Assembly (NCBI GenBank): GCA_009801015.1
Contig: VHZZ01001491.1
Span: forward strand, 27,594-53,766
DNA from: Silene noctiflora
Taxonomy: Eukaryota; Streptophyta; Magnoliopsida; Caryophyllales; Caryophyllaceae
Length of the DNA stretch: 26,173 nucleotides
Direction: 5' to 3'
Numbering within the stretch: the stretch's first letter is position 1; every line of letters begins with the position of its first letter. A program made the translations under genes and the position numbers. Below the pieces are notes generated by a model. That model saw only the letters and a list, made by a program, of their open reading frames with translations, was not told the DNA's origin and searched no databases. This document shows, one piece after another, positions 1 to 9,279 of this stretch.

Positions 1-628
1 TCCCGCTTGGCGGTCGACGATTGTATGGGCAAATTGCAGGTCTTGGTTGTGTATGTTGGACGGATTTGAAACAATGCATTGCATTGTGGCACGGCAGAAA
101 GCTGTTGTTTCTGAAACAGCCAAATCAAATTCCGTCAGGAAAGTCAATTTTTCTTTGACTTTCCGGACGGAATTTCCGTCAGATCCTCTTTTTTCAAATT
201 CCTGTGAAATTGTCTCAGGTGCCACGTGTCACAATAATAACGGAAATTTCGTCCGCAAAGTCAATTTTTTGTTGACTTTACTGACGGAATTTCCGTCAGA
301 CCCCTCATTTTTTCAATTTTTTATGGAACTACCTCAGGTGCCATGTGTCAAGAGTTCTGATGGAACTCCCGTCAAATTTTTGTTGACTTTACTGACGGAA
401 TTTCCGTCAGACCCCTCATTTTTTCAAATTTTTATGGAACTACCTCATTTTTTCAAATTTTATGGAAATCCCGTCAATATTCCAAATTACTGGCGGAAAT
501 TCCGTCAGGAATGCGTTTTTAGTGACAAATCGTAGTGACGCCCCTTCCTGACGAAAATCGTTTTACTGACGGAATATGGTCGTTTTTGACGGATTTTTTC
601 CGTCGGTTTCCCTTGTATTTTTGTAGTG
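1..628. mobile_element. CACTA (En/Spm-type) DNA transposon, terminal part
   Basis: The segment ends in TTGTAGTG at 621-628, the reverse complement of the CACTACAA terminus that defines CACTA elements, followed by a possible 3-bp duplication TTA (629-631). Inside are repeated subterminal modules centred on the palindrome CTGACGGAATTTCCGTCAG, perfect at 281-299 and 392-410 (111 bp apart), with a variant near 165-182. Each module is joined to GTTGACTTTACTGACGG and CCTCATTTTTTCAA stretches. Arrays of this kind are where TnpA-like proteins bind in known CACTA elements. The other end and any transposase lie before the window. The open frame across 47-535 is only repeat read-through. Confidence 0.85.
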
Positions 629-702
629 TTAGGTTTCAGCTAGTTTTACCAGACAGAGCCGTAATCCGGAAGGGGCCGGTCACCAAAACTAGTTATTAAC
701 AA

Positions 703-721
703 CCCCCCCCCCCCCCCCCCC
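703..721. repeat. Poly-C homopolymer (19 C)
   Basis: Uninterrupted run of 19 cytosines in otherwise AT-rich DNA. Its exact length may be a sequencing or assembly artefact. Confidence 0.9.
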
Positions 722-1039
722 TCAAATGTTTATATTTTACGCATATGTTATATTTTGCAATTCAGAATTTCTTAAAGAAAAACCTAATATAGACAAAAAA
801 TTATTTCACTTAAAAAGTTATATCTTATAAAGTTATCACCAAAAAATAAAAAATAAAAAAAATGTAATCCAAAATGTTACACAGTACAATAATAAGTAAA
901 TGGTACTCCTATTAAAAATTTGGAAATTTTTGTTTGTACATAATGGCAGATGTTGTGCTACTTTCGGGGCGGTCCTTGCCTCAATTTTTTTCCATTTTTT
1001 CTTTGTACATAGGAGTATTAGACTTGTCAAGTCATGACT

Positions 1040-1160
1040 GACTCGACCTGGCCCATTTTTTTCAGGGTCAAGACCCAAAAGTTTCAACCCGCGACCCGAA
1101 TCTGAAATGACCTATTAATTTAGGGTCGTGACCCAACCCCGAATGGGTCGAACCGTTGGA
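1040..1160. repeat. GGGTC/GACCC-rich dispersed repeat fragment
   Basis: Contains interleaved GACCC, GGGTC and GTGACCCAA motifs in both orientations. The composition matches the interior of the hAT-type MITE at 7432-7967, so it may be a remnant of a related non-autonomous element. No ends or target duplication could be identified. Confidence 0.35.
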
Positions 1161-1402
1161 TCAAAGATAAATAAAGAACTTTATTAAAATGTTAATATTT
1201 ATATATTATATTTGAAATAATGGTTAAAAAAAATATTTTTTTTAGTACTTAAAAGCACACACTGTTAAAATCAATTTTTTTAAATTTTTAAAAGAGAAAA
1301 CCATAATACGAAGTTAGTTTTTGTTAAAAATTGAGATTTATATGTTATTGTAATTTAAACACAATTGTTATTGAAATAGTATTAGTAGATTTCATGAGAG
1401 AT

Positions 1403-1427
1403 GTCTCCCACTAAATTAGTAGGAGAC
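1403..1427. repeat. 25-bp near-perfect palindrome
   Basis: GTCTCC at 1403 and GGAGAC ending at 1427 enclose an almost palindromic CACTAAATTAGTA core with one mismatched pair. Probably the centre or end of a degraded foldback or MITE element. Confidence 0.5.
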
Positions 1428-1483
1428 ATAACATGGAAAATACTCGTAGCAAATAACTAACTCCATCCCCTCATCATGTGAGA

Positions 1484-1511
1484 GGTCTCTCAATAACGCT
1501 GTTGAGAGACC
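1484..1511. repeat. Inverted repeat, 10-bp perfect stem
   Basis: GGTCTCTCAA (1484-1493) and TTGAGAGACC (1502-1511) form a perfect 10-bp stem with an 8-nt loop. It lies about 60 bp from the GTCTCC palindrome, so the two may belong to one decayed element. Confidence 0.6.
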
Positions 1512-2059
1512 GTCTCTAAAGTTTTTTGTGAAAAACATTATTCTTTGTATAAGATAAAACATTCCAATATAAAAATAACATTATTCTTTGTATAATAAGA
1601 AAATGAATATATATTTGGTGGTTTAGTCAAAATTCAAGCACACACAAAGAATGATAATGGGTGGTTTGTGGGTTGGAAGCATAATTGGCATGCAAGTAAA
1701 GTGGTGAATGGGCAGTTATTTTGCATTAAACCGTTGTAAAATGTGCGGAAATTTGTTTTGTGCATAGAAAATGAGAGATGACGTGATTTAACCACAAGTG
1801 TTATAATGTTCATGCTTTAAAAGAATACAGATTTTACATCTAACTTAAATGTATTATTAATATCACAAATTATTTTTAATAGTAAAGTATAACAATACAA
1901 GTATTAATAGTTTAAGACAAAAATAACTTAACTTTAAGTGTCTTTTGACGGTAGTAACTTTCTTTTATACCGCTTACTAATATTATATTAGTACATTATA
2001 ATATTAAATTAAAAGTATAGTTAAATTATGCAAATAACTTCATTGAGACTGCCTATATA

Positions 2060-2107
2060 TAAATCAAATCTGAAAAATACCGTGATATAGCACGGGATCT
2101 ACACTAG
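2060..2107 (+). mobile_element. Helitron-like 3' end
   Basis: A hairpin CCGTG-atatag-CACGG (2080-2095) is followed after eight bases by CTAG (2104-2107) and a host T, the usual layout of a plant Helitron 3' terminus (hairpin a few bases before CTRR, insertion next to T). The end shares GGATCTAYACTAGT with the second Helitron-like end at 6875, which supports a common family. The 5' TC end and a Rep/helicase gene were not found, so this would be a non-autonomous copy. Confidence 0.5.
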
Positions 2108-2412
2108 TAAAGAAACAAGTAAAATTTTCTTTCTTTAAACTATTATCTTTTCTTTAAAATATAATCTTATAATTAAACTTTAATCTTATAATTAAATTCA
2201 AAATTATGATTATTCATCAAAATAAAATAAAATTGATGTTAATCTATAAATTACAAGTTGGGAAATTTTCATTAAATACAATAATTATAACTTTAGAGAA
2301 TAACTTGACACATACTTATCATTAACTTTGTGACAAAAAAAAATCATTAAAATAATTCGAGAACATTTATAAAATGAAATCCTTAATTTTATGGTAAAAA
2401 AAAATATATATA
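2108..2412. other. AT-rich spacer, no gene seen
   Basis: Very A/T-rich DNA between the Helitron-like end and the mariner element. It may be the left half of a second Helitron-like element (3' end at 6875) that was split by the mariner insertion. No coding potential is visible. Confidence 0.45.
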
Positions 2413-2829
2413 TACTCCCTTCGATCCAGACCAAAGGTAACATGGTGAAAAATGGGTTATTTAAGTAAAGAGGTAAAAAGGAGGGGCAAAGATGAAATGA
2501 TGATTTAAATTACTAAAATAATGAAAAGTGCAATTAAAAGTAGAAGAGGTTAATTGTTCCTTAATCAACTTGGCCCACATACAAACCACATTTGTTTCCT
2601 AGACAAAAAAAGGTGGGAAATTTTTACTTCCAAAATTTTGGATTTGGCGCCTAACTACAAATTTTAATTAAGATTACATCACCATATTACATCACCACCT
2701 TACAACATTACATAAATTTACACAACCATTACATGAATTAAACTATTACATAATCCCTAATTTCTAATTACAAAACCATTTTCTTCCTTCAGCTGAAAAA
2801 AACAGAGAGCAGGAAAAAACAAATTAGAA

Positions 2830-4340
2830 ATGGGTAAAACAAATTTAACAAATGACCAAAAAGATTCACTTGTTCACTACTTGTTGGCGAACTCGGTAAA
2901 AGGCGTCCCTATGAAGGGAAAAATTTCTGAAGCGACTATCAAATGGTCCGTTACTAGGAAGACAGTATGGTTATGGTGGACTAGAGCAAAGGAGAAGATC
3001 GCTGCACAGTTACCAGTGCACTTACCTTCACATCGTATGGGTAACTCAAATGCACCAAAAGTGGTTATCGACGTAGAGACGATAAAAAGCATGCCTTTCA
3101 AAAACCGATCATCAACGCGCAAAATAGCCAAAAAACATGTCGTCGGTTATGGTACGGTTCAACGTTGGGTTGAGAAGGGTAAATTGAAAAGGCATAGTAA
3201 TCCAATTCACCCTTGTTTAACGGAATCAAACAAATTACAAAAACTTTTGTTTTCTCTTTCGTCAATTTATGTGGACACTTTACAAAACTAAATCAAGTTC
3301 AAGGACATGTCATGTCAAATTCACATTGACGAAAAGTGGTTTTACCTCATAACGGTGTCGGGCAGCTACTACATTGTCCCGGGTGAAGACCTACCATACC
3401 GTTCGAGTCAATCGAAAAGATACATAACCAAGGTTATGTTTGTGTGTGCTGTGTACAGGCAATTGTATGGAAAAGGGGGTGAGCTGCTTTTTAATGGCAA
3501 AATAGGGGTTTTCCCTTCATAGAACATGTTCCAGCAGCAAGAAGAAGCAAACATAGAGAGGCAGGCACAATAGTCACTAAAGCAGTTGATTCAATTACCA
3601 AACAGGTCACAAAAGACAGCATTATCAACCAGATAATTTCAGCAATCAAGTCCAAATGGCCAGCAAATGCAAGTAAGAACATATTCATCCAACAAGACAA
3701 TGCTAGACCTCATATTTCTGACCTAGATCCAGAATTTAGGGCTGCTGCCAGCTCAGATGAATTTAACATGCACATTGTTTTTCAACCACCTAATAGTCCG
3801 GATTTAAACATTGATGATTTAGGGTTTTTTAGGTCTTTACAAACACTTCAAAATGATGAAGTAGCCTCAACAGTTGATGGACTAGTGCATAATGTACTTT
3901 CAGCTTTCATAGATCATGAACATATGAAGCTGAACTTAAATTATCTAACATTACAATCAGTGATGGTGGAAATAATGAAGTGTAGAGGACACAATGACTT
4001 CAAGATTTCTCATATGAACAAAGAATCATTACTTATACATGGAATCCTACCATAAAACCTAAGTGTTGATGTTGCTTTAGTGAATGAGTGTTTGGATTAT
4101 TTGGATGAAAAGGGAGAGGGCAGTACAATGAATTACCTAAGAGAGGCAATTCAGCATTTACTTCCAGTGCAAGCAGAAGTTACAGCTGAAGTAGCAAATG
4201 CACATGAACTGCTTATGCCAGCTCAGGTACCAAATGCAGATGAAGTGGGTGTTGCAGATGAAGATGCAAATACAGATGAAGTGGTAGCTACAAGTGATAT
4301 TCCATGGGATGTGTATGCTACAAAAAAGATCATATCCTAA
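2830..4340 (+). pseudogene. Mariner-like DD39D transposase, broken
   Basis: The product is the cut-and-paste transposase of plant mariner-like elements. Starting at ATG 2830, the first part (to 3288) shows the N-terminal helix-turn-helix region, with a second HTH around NRSSTRKIAKKHVVGYGTVQ and the family's RRHSN-like motif (KRHSN). The catalytic part shows IDEKWFY (first Asp at 3328-3330), QQDNARPH (second Asp 3696-3698) and DLGFF (third Asp 3816-3818), with 39 residues between the second and third Asp, the plant DD39D spacing. Damage: an in-frame TAA at 3289-3291; a frame change near 3513-3520, where the frame jumps before an expected FIEHVPAA stretch; and a TAA at 4053-4055 just before the NECLDYL end region. 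The product ends in an acidic tail rich in ADE repeats to 4340. All three catalytic Asp survive, but no complete protein can be made unless the stops are read through or spliced out. Confidence 0.9.
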
Positions 4341-5033
4341 GTAGAAACTCTTTGGTGGATGTTTAAGTAGGAAACATCATCATAACAATAACACAATTGT
4401 TGTGGATGTTTACTACCTAAACATCTTAATGTAATCAAATGTCAATGTTTAATTTGGCTTAATGAAATAAAATGTGATTATGTGTAATGCAATGCAACAT
4501 TATTTTCATTAATGACATGAAATGTTATGACTTTCTCAATTAATGCTCAATTGTCTACCTGGTGGCTGAAAATACTCATACTTATAGACCAAATCATCAT
4601 TGTTAGCAGCAACACTACAGCACTCAGGGACAAACCCCTCATTATTGAGCTTGCAAATGCTCTATCATTGCCTCCTAAACCAATCTAAGACTGGGGTGAC
4701 ATTAACAAAACATTTATACAAGGGGTAAGACACAACTGAATGAAAAATGATTACATTTCATGCCTTCTTGGCCAATCTTAGATTGGGGTGGCATGAAATG
4801 TGGATTTGAAGCATCCAACACTTAGATTGTGGTGGTATGAAATGGTTTTAGATCACGCCTCCTAAACCAATCTAAGTTTTGGTCCCATCAAACCTTTATT
4901 TCAATATGGGATATGACATTATTAGCAGCAAAAATTACCCTCAAAGACATCATCATTGGGTAACCCGACAACAAACCGCAGCACATAACATCAACACGGA
5001 AAAAACACTTGAAATTTCATAGGAAGAGTTAAA

Positions 5034-5345
5034 TTACAGATTAAGTTACAGATGATACATTCACTTTAATGATCAATTTACAGATGAAATACATAGGTAT
5101 AGTCGGTATTACAGGTGAAATTAGAGATGCACATTCACTTTAATGATCAATTTACAGATGAATTACATAGATATAATGAGTTTTACAGATGAAATTAGAG
5201 ATGCACAATCATTTAACAGAGCAATTTACAGATGAATAACATAGATGCAATGAGTTTAACAGATGAAATAGATGAATAACATAGATGCATTGAGTTTAAC
5301 AGATGAAATACATAAGGAATAACATAGATGCAGTGAGTTTAACCA
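5034..5345. repeat. Short-period degenerate repeats (ACAGATGAA units)
   Basis: Repeated ACAGATGAAATTAGAGATGC, CACTTTAATGATCAATTTAC and AACATAGATGCA units recur many times with variation, giving a run of imperfect direct repeats inside the mariner element. Confidence 0.7.
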
Positions 5346-5470
5346 GCAAAACTAACATGAAAATAACAACTGGCGAAAAACCAACATGAAAATGTTTAGA
5401 CAGAAGAAAAACCAACACAAAAATGTTACCAACAGCAAGAAAACCAACATGAAAATGTTATCAGAGGAGG

Positions 5471-5720
5471 AAAACCAACAGCAGGAAAACAACAAGAACA
5501 CCAAAATCCCCTACTAAATACCAACATGCAAATGAATTAAAACTTCAGTTTCACAACCCCTACATGAAAGACACAATAGGAGGCAAAACCAACAGCAGGA
5601 AAACAACAGGAAAACAACAAGAACACCAAAATCCTCTACTCAATACCAACATGCAACTAAAATAGCAACATGCAAATGAATTAAAACTTCAGTTTCACAA
5701 CTGCTACATGCAAGACAATA
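5471..5720. repeat. Direct duplication, about 100-135 bp
   Basis: Two adjacent copies (about 5471-5578 and 5585-5720) both run from AAAACCAACAGCAGGAAAAC through ACAAGAACACCAAAATC and AATGAATTAAAACTTCAG to CTACATG. The second copy carries extra internal repetition. Confidence 0.75.
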
Positions 5721-5780
5721 TCATAACAAAAAATCTCAGCAATAAAAACAAAGAAAAGGTTAAGTTGAGAAAATTGAACC

Positions 5781-6299
5781 TCATATTCTAGCACATTTAC
5801 CATCACGGAGTCTACGCTTATCAAAGAAACGCTTTGCATAATTTCTGAATTTTTTTGAACTTGGAGACTCATCGGTAAAAAGAGGTGGATATTCATGTTT
5901 AGGAGTTGATGGAACATCCTTACTTTCTGCCTCATCAACAGATTTACCAATTTCTGGTTAATCTACACATGAATCAGGAACAACGGTTTGTGGACCCAAG
6001 TAATAGTCACTAATAACCTCTGTATCATAAGTATTCAACGATGAAGCATCAAACGTTGCTGGATCTGGCAAAATCTCAAACCTAGGTGTTGTTGGTATCC
6101 CAATCTCTTCACTTTCCCCAACATTAGGCCCCATACCAACAAGATCAAAAGTGTCAGGTACGAAATCAGGTGGAGGAGTATATGGAGGACATCTATCATC
6201 ACTAACAGAACAATAATCGCAACAATACGATCCAAGATTGAAATTGGTAACTGAGCAGTGTAAGCAACTCGAAGAATATGAAGATCCATGACTGTTCAT
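5781..6299 (-). pseudogene. Second gene of the mariner element: unknown protein, one nonsense codon
   Basis: I do not recognise this protein. From ATG at 6299 the frame is open for 113 codons, meets TAA at 5960-5958, then stays open in the same frame for 58 more codons to TGA at 5783-5781 (171 residues if the stop is a mutation). Near the N-terminus is CLHC followed 11 residues later by CDYC, a possible small zinc-binding knuckle. The middle is Pro/Asp-rich (PPYTPPPDF) and acidic. The end is strongly basic (KKFRNYAKRFFDKRRLRDGK), like a nuclear-localisation or DNA-binding tail. The upstream sequence (6300-6480) is a pyrimidine-rich leader on this strand, as in real plant 5' UTRs. It points inward from the right TIR, convergent with the transposase. 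It could be an accessory protein of the element or a captured host gene. Confidence 0.5.
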
Positions 6300-6740
6300 T
6301 TCAAAGAAGATGTGAAACTAACAGTAATTGATGAATAGGGTGAGATCTTGTGTGGAGAAGAGAATTTATGATGTTTGATGATGGAGAAATCGAAGATAGA
6401 AAAGTTGAGATTGATATTTGCAGAAGATTTTGAAGACGGCGGTGGAGGAAGATGAAGAATTAGTTTTAGTGAGAGAGAAAAGAGAGGAGGAACATTCCAG
6501 ATAAATGAGGGGTTGGTTAGGGGATTAGGGTTTTTGGAGGGAAAGATTAATGGGTGGGTGGGTGTTTAATGCGGGTAGTGGGTTTAACTAAATGGGTTTA
6601 GGTGGGTTAATTGAGGGTTGGTGAGTGGGCCAAGGGATGACATTTGTGTAAATATGGAGAAGATAGATGAAGTATTATGTCAAATTTCCTTCCATTTATA
6701 GCATGTTACCTTTGGTGTGATTCGTCCATTTCCGGTAACT
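6300..6740 (-). other. Leader/promoter region of the second mariner gene
   Basis: On the minus strand this runs from the right TIR to the ATG at 6299. The part next to the gene is CT-rich (CTCTTTTCTCTCTCACTAAAA and similar), typical of transcribed plant leaders. The part nearer the TIR (6530-6620) has repeated TGGGTTTA/GGGTGGGTGGG motifs on the + strand. No TATA box is assigned. Confidence 0.35.
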
Positions 6741-6799
6741 GTTACCTTTGGTCTTGATCGAAGGGAGTAGATTTCATAAAAATACACCTTTTATAACTT

Positions 6800-6875
6800 T
6801 AATTTTCCATTATAAATAAAACCCTAAGAAATAAATATTTTATATATACCGCGCATTGTGCAGGATCTATACTAG
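6800..6875 (+). mobile_element. Second Helitron-like 3' end
   Basis: A hairpin-like CCGCGCATTGTGCAGG at 6849-6864 (imperfect, one bulge) is followed by ATCTATACTAGT, ending CTAG at 6872-6875 before a host T. It shares GGATCTAYACTAGT with the end at 2107. The mariner element sits just inside it, so mariner probably inserted into this Helitron-like sequence. The 5' end was not located. Confidence 0.45.
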
Positions 6876-7391
6876 TTCTCTATTACAAGATCAAATCAAA
6901 CAATTATAAACAAGTATGAGGTTCTAACTTCTAAGTCTATACCTCCATGGTTTTTACCCTATTCCAATCCATTTCACACTTTGAACCAAACGATGCCCTC
7001 GTAGAATTTTTTTTTCTTTCAAAGTGCATTTACTTAAATAGTCTTTATATACTAGGAGAACGTCTTGTGGAAAGTTTTCTTTCGAAGTGCACTAACTTAA
7101 ATAAGGAAATAAATAAAAATTATAAATTATTAAATCTTTAATTTGTGTTTTCGTTAGAAAACAACTCTTCGAAAACTTATATGAGCTTCATCTTTTTTTT
7201 TTTTTTTAGATCTTATAAACTAAAGATATAAGTTAACATTTTAAGGTGTTGCCAATACAAGTTATGTAAATAAAATACACAAGCATTACAATCATACACC
7301 AAACTTACAAAATAATTTAAGCACATGTTTAAAACCAACCGCTCTAAAATAACATAAATTCTTATTTTAAACGGATTTTATGTAAAAATGT
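6876..7391. other. AT-rich spacer, no gene seen
   Basis: Only short frames without domains. A poly-T run near 7190-7207 and A/T-rich sequence are all that can be noted. Confidence 0.6.
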
Positions 7392-7431
7392 TACTTCCTC
7401 CGTTTTTATATGATGTACCCATGATAAATAT

Positions 7432-7967
7432 TAGAGGCGACAATTATTCACACGACCCGAAAATACGACACGAACCCGACACGAAGTTAGCGGGTTAGGG
7501 TCAAGACGTTGTGACCCATTTAAGTAATTGGGTTGACACGGACACGACACGAAACTTAAATGGGTCGGGGTAGGGTTGGACTCTTTTGACACGAACTCGA
7601 CACGAATAACCCATTTATTAAAAAGTGTCATAATATATTTAGGTTAAATCAATAATCCAACCAAGCAACTTACAAATAAACATTTTCATTCATCATTTTT
7701 GGGATAATAGGGCTATAACGCTAGCTTATTTTATTAGTTTTATTGAGTTAAACTGGTTAATTGGGTTAAAAATGACCTTCTAAAAGATAAATGGGTTAAA
7801 TAAGTCGGGTTGGGTTATAGAAAAATTAAATGGGTTGGGTTAGGGTTGAGATAAATGACCCGTTTATATAATTGGGTCGGGTTAGGGCTGGGGTAGTGGT
7901 GATCCGTTTAACGTTGACACAGACACAGACACAAAAACGACACGACCTGATCTGTTTGCCATGTCTA
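7432..7967. mobile_element. hAT-type MITE with 8-bp target duplication
   Basis: A 536-bp insertion flanked by perfect 8-bp duplications ATAAATAT (7424-7431 and 7968-7975), the target size of hAT elements. The ends are TAGAGGCGACAATTATTC and, inverted, TAGACATGGCAAACAGATC, which fit the degenerate TAG-GGTGGCAAA style of many plant hAT MITEs. The interior is made of GGGTC, GACACGAC and TGGGTTGGGTT motifs and has no coding capacity. It is nested in the Stowaway-like element and therefore younger. Confidence 0.75.
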
Positions 7968-8389
7968 ATAAATATAAGGGTGGAGTATTTTAATAAACGT
8001 AATTGCTCTTTCATGGACATCGTTTACTCATTCATGGACTTTTTGCCATAATATTTCCTGATACTACCCTTCCAATAACAAAATTTTACTCTCTTCTCTC
8101 ACCTCAACCCTAATCAAATAACTCTAAATTTCCCAATTATAAATCTAAGTCCTCAACCAGTAATACTTTTTTTTAATCATCAGTTACATTATTTGTTAAA
8201 ATTTTTTGTTGCTGTAGATTGTTTTATCGTTAATTGAGGTTTTGAAAGAGTAAATAAAATTCACGTTGGGGGTGGCTGGTTGTAGCACAGCGGTCGAATA
8301 TGAGTCATTGGTAATGNGGTGGTGTTGGTGGTTGCGTCTGGTGGTGGTGGAGGGAGTTACATCCCCTTGTTGGANTGTACTACTTTTAG

Positions 8390-8548
8390 GANATGACGTA
8401 TATCAAAGCATGTGACGACGTTTTCTATAACAAGCCGCAAACTGGGTTGTTCTTGCACACATATTGCTGCAACAAATAAAGCTTGATACATTGCTCGAGA
8501 AGAATCATGGCCTTGCAAAGTTGGTTTTGCATTTGCACTAGATGTCAA
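8390..8548 (-). pseudogene. Receptor-like cytoplasmic kinase fragment
   Basis: The minus strand encodes AKPTLQG, then a short spacer, AMYQALFVAAICVQEQPSLR and LVIENVVTCF. This closely follows the conserved end of the kinase domain in PBS1/PBL-type cytoplasmic kinases (pattern DPLLQG...LYQALAVAAMCVQEQ...RP.IADVVTAL). Only about 50 residues remain. There is an in-frame TGA just upstream, the codon expected to give Pro after the Arg is Leu, and two Ns interrupt the distal part. It is a dead fragment carried inside the 7394-8852 element. Confidence 0.7.
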
Positions 8549-8854
8549 TCAATTTCGGAACCGTTAATACACCAATTTGTACTAAAATGAAGTCTGTTTT
8601 TTTAGAATTGAGTTACAGCCGGGGCCCTAATTGATGGTCGCGTGTGGCGGTGACGGAGGGAGTTACAGACGGCAGCGATGAGATCCTATCCTAATTGGAT
8701 TTTTTAAGTTGAACTGAGAGGAAAAATTAGAAGATGAGAGATAAAAATAAGAGGGGTAAAAGAGTAATTTATGTACATAAAAGAGTAATTTGTGTACATG
8801 AAAGAGCATCACCCTTTAATAAAATGAATACATCATATGAAAACGGAAAAAGTA

Positions 8855-9279
8855 CCATTTAAAACGGTTATATCTAACTGCAAAAATGGTCATCTAAAAT
8901 CCATTTTAAAAGCTTCAAACCAAAGTAACCATCTAAATTGAAACCTACCGCTAGAAAAAAATCCAAAAGAAATTGGAAAAATGACACAAAGAATTCATCA
9001 AAAACATGTCGTTTACAACAGGAACAGGCAAGTCTACACAATTAGGCAGAAACAGTAGATCAACTGTATGTAGATACTCCTCACGTGATAAGAGGTCACC
9101 CACAGTCAGAACCCCTGACAATTTCACAAACAGTTCAAAAACAACAAAAGACCAAATTAACCCTGTTACCATCATATTTAGCCGTTGAGGGTCCCTTTTT
9201 AACTTTCCTCCTCCTCTACTTCCCCACTTTCACCTCTATCATTTTCCTCTGCACTATTTGTTACCGTTGTGAACTTGTG
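8855..9279 (+). promoter_or_regulatory. Upstream region and leader of the AP2 gene
   Basis: About 425 bp separates the transposon end from the AP2 start codon. The last ~90 bp (9190-9279) are pyrimidine-rich (CTCCTCCTCTACTTCCCC), typical of a transcribed leader. CACGTG, a G-box core, occurs at about 9082. No confident TATA box is seen. An in-frame ATG at 9085 exists, but its translation does not resemble the protein family, so it is taken as leader. Confidence 0.4.

Larger units (their letters stand above)
629..2050. other. AT-rich intergenic DNA, no gene seen
   Basis: No convincing coding sequence is visible. The stretch holds a run of 19 C at 703-721, a GACCC/GGGTC-rich patch at about 1040-1160, two short palindromes (1403-1427 and 1484-1511) and otherwise A/T-rich sequence. 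Reading frames here are short and have no recognisable domain. Confidence 0.6.
4341..5780. other. Non-coding interior of the mariner element
   Basis: This lies between the two convergent gene relics. At 4600-4900 there are imperfect repeats around CCAATCTAAG and TTAGATTGGGGTGGCATGAA in both orientations. At 5030-5340 are tandem-like copies of TTTACAGATGAAATACATAG, followed by CCAACATGAAAATG units. No coding sequence is recognised. Confidence 0.6.
2415..6767 (+). mobile_element. Complete plant mariner-like element (DD39D Tc1/mariner), 4,353 bp
   Basis: Terminal inverted repeats of about 28 bp begin CTCCCTTCGATC at both ends and continue AGACCAAAGGTAACA, with one mismatch between them (C left, A right). 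TA duplications flank the element at 2413-2414 and 6768-6769, the mariner/Stowaway signature. A second inward copy of ACCAAAGGTAACATG sits just inside the right TIR (6703-6720 on the other strand) and may be an extra transposase-binding site. The element carries a transposase relic on + (2830-4340) and a second broken gene on - (6299-5781), with repeat-rich DNA between. Intact ends mean it could still be moved by a transposase supplied elsewhere. Confidence 0.9.
7394..8852. mobile_element. Stowaway/mariner-type non-autonomous element with captured gene DNA
   Basis: The left end (CTTCCTCCGTTTTTATATGA, after TA at 7392-7393) and the reverse complement of the right end (CTTTTTCCGTTTTCATATGA, before TA at 8853-8854) form a TIR typical of Stowaway-like elements. 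Similarity continues inward in related form: AAGGGTG, then GCTCTTTCATG and ACTCWTT motifs on both sides. The element is 1,459 bp, or about 915 bp without the nested hAT MITE and its duplication. That is long for a MITE because it contains unrelated DNA, including a piece of a receptor-like kinase gene at 8390-8548. Pairing of the two ends is inferred from sequence match and TA duplications. Confidence 0.65.

Noticed and set aside
47-535. 162-codon open frame
   Set aside because: It is read-through of CACTA subterminal repeats (FPSDPSFFQ repeated) and has no protein family features.
836-1087. 83-codon minus-strand frame
   Set aside because: Low-complexity A/T-rich translation without homology features.
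6035-6289. 84-codon frame on the minus strand overlapping the second mariner gene
   Set aside because: A shadow in another frame; the 5781-6299 frame has the better start, composition and continuity.
9085-9279. Upstream in-frame ATG extending the AP2 protein by 65 residues
   Set aside because: The extension is hydrophobic leader-like translation with no match to the family; the N-terminus fits from 9280.
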